50,050 nucleotides of DNA from Bacteroidota bacterium (GTDB lineage Bacteria > Bacteroidota > Bacteroidia > Bacteroidales > SKPS01): positions 1 to 50,050 of the forward strand of contig JAKLII010000013.1 of the NCBI GenBank assembly GCA_022709695.1. The letters run 5' to 3'. The translations under genes and the position numbers were made by a program. The notes below the pieces were generated by a model. The model was given only the letters and a program-made list of their open reading frames with translations. It did not search any database and had not been told where the DNA came from. Each line of letters opens with the position of its first letter. The first letter of the stretch is position 1. Positions 44,707 to 50,050 of the stretch are shown here, piece after piece.

Positions 44707-44817
44707 TTACCTGTCTTTTACCCCCCCCATTAACACTAAACACCAGTGTATCAATCCTCTGTGAAGAGAATCAGGCATAGTCCCGAACAGCTTTGAAATC
44801 CGGTGTTTGGTCTTCAT
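44707..44817 (-). CDS. Possible small ORF with a G8 tract near its 3' end
   Basis: ATG 44815-44817 opens a 36-codon frame (MKTKHRISKLFGTMPDSL...) that ends just after a run of eight G. It lies 28 bases after an exact -7 box. One extra G would join it to a frame open to 44444, giving roughly 124 codons. This is weak evidence for a gene: no family is recognised, and it could be a decayed gene. The rest of the 44448-45017 gap holds short direct repeats (AATTAACCATTT) and the sites listed separately. Confidence 0.25.
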   Translation of the reverse strand: MKTKHRISKLFGTMPDSLHRGLIHWCLVLMGGVKDR

Positions 44818-44845
44818 GAGCAGAAGAGGAATAAGCTTTGGTGAA

Positions 44846-44853
44846 CAAATATA
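44846..44853 (-). promoter_or_regulatory. -7 box (TATATTTG), minus strand
   Basis: An exact TAnnTTTG match with a TTG about 22 bases upstream. The nearest ATG is at 44817; otherwise it would give a leader of about 390 bases for the Cys-rich lipoprotein gene. Confidence 0.45.
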
Positions 44854-44931
44854 AAAATTCTTATCGTATATATGCAAATTTTTAATAAAATTTTCCTAAG
44901 AAAAGCTAACTATTTCACAATGATTAAAATC

Positions 44932-44968
44932 TCTGCGGATTTCCGCGTAATTTCTGCGGATTTCCGCG
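44932..44968. repeat. TCTGCGGATTTCCGCG direct repeat, two copies
   Basis: The 16-base palindromic-like word TCTGCGGATTTCCGCG occurs twice with a 21-base period. It belongs to the same dispersed family as 35736-35827. Confidence 0.7.
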
Positions 44969-45005
44969 AGAAAAAAACTTCGTAATCCACAAGGCCTGAA
45001 ATCGG

Positions 45006-45013
45006 TATCTTTG
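45006..45013 (+). promoter_or_regulatory. -7 box (TATCTTTG) immediately before rlmD
   Basis: An exact TAnnTTTG match that ends only four bases before the ATG at 45018. A transcript starting at the usual distance would have essentially no leader, so leaderless translation is implied. Confidence 0.55.
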
Positions 45014-45017
45014 CCCC

Positions 45018-46436
45018 ATGGACCGGAGAACCAAAAAGGAGTTGCCTTTGCTGCAGCAGGTTGCTATCACGGGCGTGGCTGCCGAAGGGAAAGCCATTGC
45101 CCGGGTGAACGATAAAGTGCTGTTTGTCCCCTTCGGTGCCCCGGGCGATGTGGCCGACATCCGCATCAAACTGAAGAAGAAGCATTACATGGAGGGGGAG
45201 ATCGTCAAGCTCCATACCCCCGGCCCGCTGCGCACTGAACCTTTCTGCGAACATTTCGGTACCTGTGGAGGCTGCAAATGGCAGCACCTCCCCTATCCCG
45301 CCCAGGTGGAATTCAAACGGCAGCAGGTGGTGGATGCTCTGGAACGGATCGGAGGCTTCAAAGGAATCATGGTGGAGCCCGTAATTTCCTCTCCTATAGA
45401 TCGTTATTACCGCAACAAGCTGGAGTATACCTTTACCAGCCGCCGGTGGCTGACCCCTGAGGAACTCGGATCCGGTGACAACCGCCCTGAAGTGGATTTT
45501 TCAGGCCTGGGTTTCCACCTGCCCGGGCAGTTTGACCGTGTGATGGACATCCGGCAGTGCTTTCTGCAGCCCGAACCCAGCAACGCCATCCGCCAGTGGA
45601 CCGGTGAAACCTGCCGGCGCCTCAGGATCCCCTTTTACAACCACCGCACCAAAGAGGGGGTGCTCCGCAACCTCATCATCCGCAACAACACCCGCGGCGA
45701 ATTTATGGTGGTGCTGATCGTGAAAGAGGAACACCCACACCTGGCAGAAGTACTTCAGGGACTGCAGGATACGTTTCCACAGATCGCATCGCTGCACCTG
45801 GCTGTCAATCCGAAACGCAACGACGACCTGGGAGATATCGACGTACGGTGCATATCAGGAGAACCCTGGCTGACCGATGCGATGGATGACCTGGAGTTCC
45901 GCATCGGGCCCAAATCGTTCTACCAGACCAACGCCTCACAGGTCATCCACCTGTACCGCAAAGCCATCGGGCTGGCAGGCCTGCAGGGGTACGAGACCGT
46001 GTACGATCTCTATACGGGCACGGGCACCATTGCCCTGTTTGCTGCCCGCCACGCAGCCAAAGTGATTGGGATCGAGTATGTGGATAAAGCGATCGAAGAC
46101 GCAAAGGAGAATGCCCGGTTCAACCAAATCGGAAATACAGAATTCTTTGCCGGCGACATTACCCGGGTGATGGACGACCGCTTCATCGAGATGCACGGCA
46201 ACCCGCATGTGATCCTCACCGACCCGCCCCGTGGTGGCATGCACCCCGATGTGGTGAAGAAAATGCTGGAAATGCGCCCCAACCGCATCGTTTACGTCAG
46301 CTGCAACCCCGCCACCCAAGCCCGTGATGCCGCAATGCTGTCTCACCATTACCAGATCACTGCCGTGCAGCCCGTGGATATGTTCCCGCATACGCACCAT
46401 ATCGAGAGTGTGATGCTGCTGGAAAGGAGCACATAG
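45018..46436 (+). CDS. rlmD: 23S rRNA (uracil-C5)-methyltransferase, RlmD/RumA type
   Basis: This is a SAM-dependent RNA m5U methyltransferase with an N-terminal TRAM domain (about 12-68) and a 4Fe-4S site: CEHFGTCGGCKWQH gives Cys77, 83 and 86, with the fourth at Cys181. The catalytic domain has YDLYTGTGTIALFAA (SAM binding), TDPPRGGMHPDVV and VYVSCNPATQARD, where the Cys is the nucleophile. Length is 472. The exact target uridine cannot be told from sequence; the family also includes RlmCD-like enzymes. The stop codon TAG lies at the start of a GGGGACA repeat tract. Confidence 0.92.
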   Translation: MDRRTKKELPLLQQVAITGVAAEGKAIARVNDKVLFVPFGAPGDVADIRIKLKKKHYMEGEIVKLHTPGPLRTEPFCEHFGTCGGCKWQHLPYPAQVEFKRQQVVDALERIGGFKGIMVEPVISSPIDRYYRNKLEYTFTSRRWLTPEELGSGDNRPEVDFSGLGFHLPGQFDRVMDIRQCFLQPEPSNAIRQWTGETCRRLRIPFYNHRTKEGVLRNLIIRNNTRGEFMVVLIVKEEHPHLAEVLQGLQDTFPQIASLHLAVNPKRNDDLGDIDVRCISGEPWLTDAMDDLEFRIGPKSFYQTNASQVIHLYRKAIGLAGLQGYETVYDLYTGTGTIALFAARHAAKVIGIEYVDKAIEDAKENARFNQIGNTEFFAGDITRVMDDRFIEMHGNPHVILTDPPRGGMHPDVVKKMLEMRPNRIVYVSCNPATQARDAAMLSHHYQITAVQPVDMFPHTHHIESVMLLERST

Positions 46437-46500
46437 GGGACAGGAGTGCATAGGGGACAGGGGACAGGAGTGCATAGGGGACAGAGGACAGGGGACAGGG
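46436..46500 (+). repeat. GGGGACA / GGAGTGCATA tandem repeats after rlmD
   Basis: Units GGGGACA, GGAGTGCATA and GAGGACA alternate across about 65 bases, starting at the rlmD stop codon. It is the same heptamer as at 9449-9520. Confidence 0.85.
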
Positions 46501-46540
46501 AAGAATTTGCTTTGATTTTCCGGGTTTATTGTTTGAAAAA

Positions 46541-46611
46541 TCTGCGGGTTTCAGCGAGAAATTAATCGCTGACATCCACAAAAACCCAGCTAGAAAATCT
46601 CCCGCAAATTC
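46541..46611. repeat. Degenerate copy of the dispersed CTGCGG/CAGCGAGAAA repeat
   Basis: It contains TCTGCGGGTTTCAGCGAGAAA, AATCGCTGA and AATCTCCCGCAAATT, related to the other three intergenic copies. It lies between convergent rlmD and the WG-repeat gene. Confidence 0.5.
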
Positions 46612-46622
46612 ACAGACCATAT

Positions 46623-48086
46623 TCAGGGCTGGATTTCCTTGCCTAGGTAGGTGAACGTTCTGGTTAGGTCGCCATTGGTGATGGTAAAGCTATGGTCATC
46701 ATCAAAATAGTTGCACTCACCGGGCAGGGGTACTACAAGGTATTTATCTGTAAGACAGTTAATCAGGCCCCACTTCCCGTCCAGGGTTTGCACCAGAACA
46801 TTCAGGGGTGCATCATCGTTGGAATTCACCTGCGTAAATTTTGCGGTGCTGTTTTTAAAAACATTGGTTTTGCCATTCAGCATCCAATAACCGACGCGAT
46901 ACGTGCTGTCGTCCGCATTCCCCTTTTCCATTCTTCCCAGCAGTAGGTCGGGAGTTTCGTAAAAGGCATAAATACTCCGGAGGTATTTTCCTCCATCATA
47001 GACCTGATTCAGCAAAAGCTTTCCATTGGCATCAAATAACCCAACCCTTTCAGGCAGGGGCTCATCCATGCTTTCGTAATCATCCTCTTCTTCCTCATTG
47101 TCAACCTCTCCAGCTTCGATTTTCCGGATTTCTTCTATGGCGAGAAAACCCGCCAGCTTTTCTTGGGTTGCATTGGTCCCGAAATATATCGGTTGGTAAT
47201 AACCCTTGTACAGACAAGGAATCAGCGTTTTCTGGGTTTTTATGTTGATAAGACCCGATTTTCCGTCTTTGATAACAGTAACAAATGGCTCATACATGGC
47301 ATTTATACCGGAGTAAATCACCGGAATAACCTGCAACTTCTTTCTCAGGTCAAACAGACCAAACTTCTTCTGATTCTGCAGGATAACGAAATCGTCAGCC
47401 CTTCGACCGAGGTTATCATACACCACCGGAATGATAAGGCTTTTACCTTTCACAGAATAAAGGCCCCACTTCCCGGCATTTCCCACTTCGCAATAGAGCA
47501 TTTCTTCCTGCTCATAGAGATAGGCATCTTCAGCAATGGTATCAAACTGGATGGGGATGACCTGTACCCCCTTAAGGTTTAGCAGACCCATTTTCGACTT
47601 CGACTTCACCAGAAAGTATTGGTAGGAGTCAAGCAGAAACATCTCCGGCTCAAAATCTGGTGTAAGCACCATCCCTTTTTTGGTGATCAATCCATAAAGC
47701 CCATCCTTTTTCACCATGGTAACGTTTTGTACAAACGGAAGCAGGATATCTTCATAGGTTGGTACCACCACAATCTTTCCGGTGGAATCGACAATGCCGG
47801 TAAGCCAGGTGAGCTTTTTGGCCTTATTGAGCACTTTGAGCTCCTGATCTTTAAAAGGGCCTCCCTTAACGCTGAAAATCAGCGCATAACCGTCTGATAG
47901 CTTAGCTTCAAAATTCTCATACTTCGCAGGAAGTACAATCAGTCCAGCCTGATTCTTCAACCCGTACAAAGTAATGCTGTCTTTAGTTTCTTCAAAAGGA
48001 ACCAACCCGTAATCTTTCCACGATTTCTGACCCATCAGGGAAACAGTAAGCATAAGCATAAATGCCAACATAAATTGCCTGATCAT
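46623..48086 (-). CDS. WG-repeat exported protein
   Basis: The 487-residue product has a signal peptide (MIRQFMLAFMLMLTVSLMG). It has at least six WG-type repeats, each of the pattern K-x-G-L-(I/Y/L/F) ... G-x-x-(V/L)-(I/V)-P-x-x-Y-(D/E): ITLYGLKNQAGLIVLPAKYENF, TGIVDSTGKIVVVPTYEDI, DGLYGLITKKG, KMGLLNLKGVQVIPIQFDTI, KWGLYSVKGKSLIIPVVYDNL and KFGLFDLRKKLQVIPVIYSGI, here quoted only in parts. WG repeats form beta-propeller or beta-solenoid scaffolds of unknown function. An acidic insert (EEEEDDYESMDE) follows near 345. A hairpin lies in its leader. Confidence 0.8.
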   Translation of the reverse strand: MIRQFMLAFMLMLTVSLMGQKSWKDYGLVPFEETKDSITLYGLKNQAGLIVLPAKYENFEAKLSDGYALIFSVKGGPFKDQELKVLNKAKKLTWLTGIVDSTGKIVVVPTYEDILLPFVQNVTMVKKDGLYGLITKKGMVLTPDFEPEMFLLDSYQYFLVKSKSKMGLLNLKGVQVIPIQFDTIAEDAYLYEQEEMLYCEVGNAGKWGLYSVKGKSLIIPVVYDNLGRRADDFVILQNQKKFGLFDLRKKLQVIPVIYSGINAMYEPFVTVIKDGKSGLINIKTQKTLIPCLYKGYYQPIYFGTNATQEKLAGFLAIEEIRKIEAGEVDNEEEEDDYESMDEPLPERVGLFDANGKLLLNQVYDGGKYLRSIYAFYETPDLLLGRMEKGNADDSTYRVGYWMLNGKTNVFKNSTAKFTQVNSNDDAPLNVLVQTLDGKWGLINCLTDKYLVVPLPGECNYFDDDHSFTITNGDLTRTFTYLGKEIQP

Positions 48087-48122
48087 AAAAAAATTGATTA
48101 AGGTAAATATTGCCTGAGGCCG

Positions 48123-48140
48123 GGAGTTGAGAGCAACTCC
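48123..48140. promoter_or_regulatory. Leader hairpin of the WG-repeat gene
   Basis: GGAGTTG and CAACTCC form a perfect 7-bp stem with loop AGAG, between the WG gene start (48086) and its likely promoter. It has no T-tract. Confidence 0.4.
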
Positions 48141-48156
48141 TTTGCGGAGGTTAAGG

Positions 48157-48164
48157 CAAAGGTA
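48157..48164 (-). promoter_or_regulatory. -7 box (TACCTTTG) for the WG-repeat gene
   Basis: An exact minus-strand TAnnTTTG match 70 bases before the ATG at 48086. I see no clear -33 element. Confidence 0.4.
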
Positions 48165-48192
48165 ATGGGATAATCAGTATTCTTTCTTCTTC

Positions 48193-49290
48193 TCAGAAAG
48201 AATTCCGGATTTTCTCTCTTCCTAACCGTTTGAGTGTGCGATAGTGGGATCGGAAAGCCTCCCCGAAGGTGTTGTACACATAGTAGGGCATGCCGAATTC
48301 ACGGGTAGTGGCTTCCACGATAGCCGACAGTGCCGGGTAATGCACATGGCATACCCTGGGAAACAGGTGGTGTTCGACCTGGTAGTTCAGCCCACCCACA
48401 TACCAGGTAATCAGACGGTTGCTTTTTGAAAAGTCGGCAGCAGAACGGAGCTGGTGCAACACCATCGAGCGCTCAACATGTCTTTCGGCGTCCGGTAGAG
48501 TCTGTTCAGGCCCATCCACTACATGGGCCATCTGAAAGATCAGGCTCATGATCACGCCCGACACCAGATGCATCAGCAAAAATCCCAGGACCACCTGATA
48601 CCAGGTGAGTGGCGAGAAAAGGAGTGGAAACCCGAAAATAATGCCGAAGTACAGTATTTTCGACAGGATGAGCCAGCGCATGGACCGGTCGAAGATATGC
48701 TGTGAGATATTGGTGACACCCCGCTCCCGGTACTCTTTCCGTTTCCGCACATCGCCAACCACCATCGATATCGACATTAATGCATACAGGAACCAGCCAT
48801 AGATGTGCTGATACCGGTGGTACCGGCGCAGGGGCGCGGCGTAGGCAAACCTGAGGATTGCGCGGCTGTTGATGTCCTCATCGCTGCCATAGATATTGGT
48901 GTATACATGGTGCAGCTTGTTGTGCTTGATTTTCCAGTTGTAGGCATCGGCTCCAAGGATGAAGATCATCATCCCCATAATCCTGTTCACTTCAGGATTA
49001 TCCGAATAGGCATAATGGTTGGCATCGTGCATCACCGACATGCCGATTCCTGCCAGCCCGACCCCCATGATGGCGTACATCACCATGCACAGCCAGACAG
49101 GAAACCCTCCCGCAACGATCCCCACAAACGGAAGGATGTACATGGCTAACATCGCAGCCGATTTCAGGTGCATGATGCGGTTTCCGTACCTAGAAATCCC
49201 GTTGTCCCTGAAATAGGCATCTGCCCTGCCCTTCAGTGCATGGGTGAATTCAGCGTCGAGATGCTGGTTAAAGGTGATCCGGTAATCCAT
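48193..49290 (-). CDS. Membrane fatty acid desaturase (linoleoyl-CoA desaturase-like)
   Basis: This is a di-iron acyl-lipid or acyl-CoA desaturase of the front-end type. Three His boxes are present: HDANH (88-92), HNKLHH (123-128) and QVEHH (304-308, Gln replacing the first His as in delta-5/6 enzymes). Hydrophobic segments surround them (AAMLAMYILPFVGIVAGG, WLCMVMYAIMGVGLAGIGM, ILYFGIIFGFPLLFSP). No cytochrome b5 domain is fused. The 365-residue length fits the bacterial family. A good promoter lies upstream. The substrate and double-bond position cannot be read from sequence. Confidence 0.93.
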   Translation of the reverse strand: MDYRITFNQHLDAEFTHALKGRADAYFRDNGISRYGNRIMHLKSAAMLAMYILPFVGIVAGGFPVWLCMVMYAIMGVGLAGIGMSVMHDANHYAYSDNPEVNRIMGMMIFILGADAYNWKIKHNKLHHVYTNIYGSDEDINSRAILRFAYAAPLRRYHRYQHIYGWFLYALMSISMVVGDVRKRKEYRERGVTNISQHIFDRSMRWLILSKILYFGIIFGFPLLFSPLTWYQVVLGFLLMHLVSGVIMSLIFQMAHVVDGPEQTLPDAERHVERSMVLHQLRSAADFSKSNRLITWYVGGLNYQVEHHLFPRVCHVHYPALSAIVEATTREFGMPYYVYNTFGEAFRSHYRTLKRLGREKIRNSF

Positions 49291-49324
49291 AAAATATAGT
49301 ATTGGTTAGGGATGCCACAATGGT

Positions 49325-49358
49325 CAAAGATAAACCAATATCAGCCCGAAAATACAAA
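49325..49358 (-). promoter_or_regulatory. Promoter of the desaturase gene (TTTG-22-TATCTTTG)
   Basis: The minus strand has TATCTTTG at 49325-49332 and TTTG at 49355-49358, separated by 22 bases, a near-ideal -33/-7 pair. It lies 34 bases before the start codon. Confidence 0.65.
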
Positions 49359-49406
49359 CCCGGAGATTTTGAAGAAGATTGCTGAAAGATACTGTATAAA
49401 ACAAGC

Positions 49407-49913
49407 CTAAGAGATCAGGGTCCTGAGGGCTTCGGCCAGCTTCTTCCCGGTCAGCCCCTTCCCTTCAACGGTCAGATCAGCCTGCAGGTACCAAGCCTCA
49501 CGCTCCATCAGATGGGAAGCCACAAACTCCTGAAGATTATCGAGATGAGGTGTGAGCAGCGGCCTTGTCGGAGCCAGTATCTTAAGCCGGGATGCCAGCA
49601 CTTCGGTAGGGAGCCGGAGATACACCACCCTGCCATGAGACTTCATGAACCTGAGATTCTCCTCAGAGCAGTAAGTGCCTCCCCCGGTAGCAATGATGGT
49701 ATCAACCCCAGGCAAGGTTTCCATCAGCACACTACGCTCCTTCTGCCGAAAATAATCTTCCCCCTTTTGGCTGAATAACTCAGAAATGCTCATGCCGGCA
49801 TCCTCTTCAATCAATTCATCCAGATCCATGAAGCCGTACCCCAGCCTCCTGGCTGCCAGTTTCCCGTAACGGCTCTTTCCGCTACCCATGTATCCGGTGA
49901 GGTAGATGATCAT
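49407..49913 (-). CDS. aroK: Shikimate kinase
   Basis: AroK phosphorylates shikimate with ATP in aromatic amino acid synthesis. The start MIIYLTGYMGSGKSRYGKL has the P-loop. FMDLDELIEE follows (shikimate/metal Asp), then DTIIATGGGTYCSEE (the GGG shikimate site) and LAPTRPLL (lid Arg). The 168-residue length is normal. The ATG at 49911-49913 is only three bases from a heptamer array reading AACTCCT on this strand, so there is no room for ordinary unique leader sequence. Confidence 0.95.
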   Translation of the reverse strand: MIIYLTGYMGSGKSRYGKLAARRLGYGFMDLDELIEEDAGMSISELFSQKGEDYFRQKERSVLMETLPGVDTIIATGGGTYCSEENLRFMKSHGRVVYLRLPTEVLASRLKILAPTRPLLTPHLDNLQEFVASHLMEREAWYLQADLTVEGKGLTGKKLAEALRTLIS

Positions 49914-49916
49914 AAG

Positions 49917-50050
49917 TAGGAGTTAGGAGTTAGGAGTTAGGAGTTAGGAGTTAGGAGTTAGGAGTTAGGAGTTAGGAGTTAGGAGTTAGGAGTTAGGAGT
50001 TAGGAGTTAGGAGTTAGGAGTTAGGAGTTAGGAGTTAGGAGTTAGGAGTT
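49917..50050 (+). repeat. Perfect GGAGTTA heptamer array, at least 19 copies, open at right edge
   Basis: 134 bases with period 7 (TAGGAGT) and no mismatch that I can see, continuing past the window edge. It is the same unit as at 18744-18806 and 19273-19298. It abuts the aroK start codon. Confidence 0.97.

Noticed and set aside
44444..44743. 99-codon minus-strand frame as a gene by itself
   Set aside because: Its start lies in the G8 tract region, its end is made of short repeats, and no family pattern is visible.
49917..50050. CRISPR array
   Set aside because: The unit is only 7 bases with no spacers, and no cas gene is in the window.

Overview
The window looks like chromosomal DNA of a Bacteroidetes bacterium, probably of the order Bacteroidales. 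The evidence is three cargo-like secreted proteins with type IX secretion (T9SS) C-terminal sorting domains, a PorE-like TPR/beta-propeller/OmpA protein, Bacteroidetes-type -7 promoter boxes (TAnnTTTG), many SPII lipoproteins, and two conserved Bacteroidetes gene blocks (parA-parB-DUF5683-dapB-lepB and nusB-DUF1573-yajC-ybbR-coaE). There are no rRNA genes and no CRISPR array.

Layout. 0-1.4 kb: end of a mobile element, with a tyrosine recombinase broken by an in-frame TAG and a possible tRNA 3'-end attachment remnant. 1.4-5.4 kb: small membrane proteins, yccF, an outer-membrane barrel and two lipoproteins. 5.6-6.7 kb: an AT-rich TPR gene beside a second, truncated yccF start. 6.8-16.9 kb: nudC, a parallel beta-helix T9SS protein, a secreted EEP-family hydrolase, tRNA-Ser(GCT) with a degenerate half-copy, a large T9SS subtilase, a lipoprotein and an outer-membrane barrel. 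17.0-20.5 kb: histidine degradation genes hutI and ftcD, separated by an S23-type four-helix-bundle gene framed by inverted GGAGTTA heptamers. 20.6-27.4 kb: T9SS C10 peptidase, aroC, PorE-like protein, lepB. 27.5-34.7 kb: dapB, DUF5683, parB, parA, a PUR-family DUF3276 gene, then nusB to coaE. 34.8-35.5 kb: a Fibrobacter-succinogenes-paralogue lipoprotein broken by TGA. 36.0-40.9 kb: a complete selenocysteine operon, tRNA-Sec(UCA)-selA-selB-tusA-like-selD. 41.1-44.8 kb: a DUF4143-type ATPase, a beta-propeller/thioredoxin-like lipoprotein broken by TAA, and a Cys-rich lipoprotein. 45.0-50.05 kb: rlmD-type rRNA methyltransferase, WG-repeat protein, fatty acid desaturase, aroK, then a perfect heptamer array running off the right edge.

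Two themes stand out. First, three genes are each interrupted by one in-frame stop (TAG, TGA and TAA) with the frame open on both sides. Use of all three stops argues for ordinary gene decay or polymorphism, not codon reassignment, although the TGA case lies about 0.75 kb from a tRNA-Sec gene. Second, families of short tandem repeats (GGAGTTA, GGGGACA and a TTTAGG-like array) begin exactly at gene ends: the TAG stops of hutI, rlmD and the ATPase are embedded in them, and the longest array abuts the aroK start codon. The S23 gene between inverted heptamer tracts is the best candidate here for a small, poorly described repeat-associated element.

The Sec operon makes and inserts selenocysteine, but no convincing selenoprotein is in the window, so its clients must lie elsewhere. 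Functions are assigned from motifs read by eye; no database search was possible.
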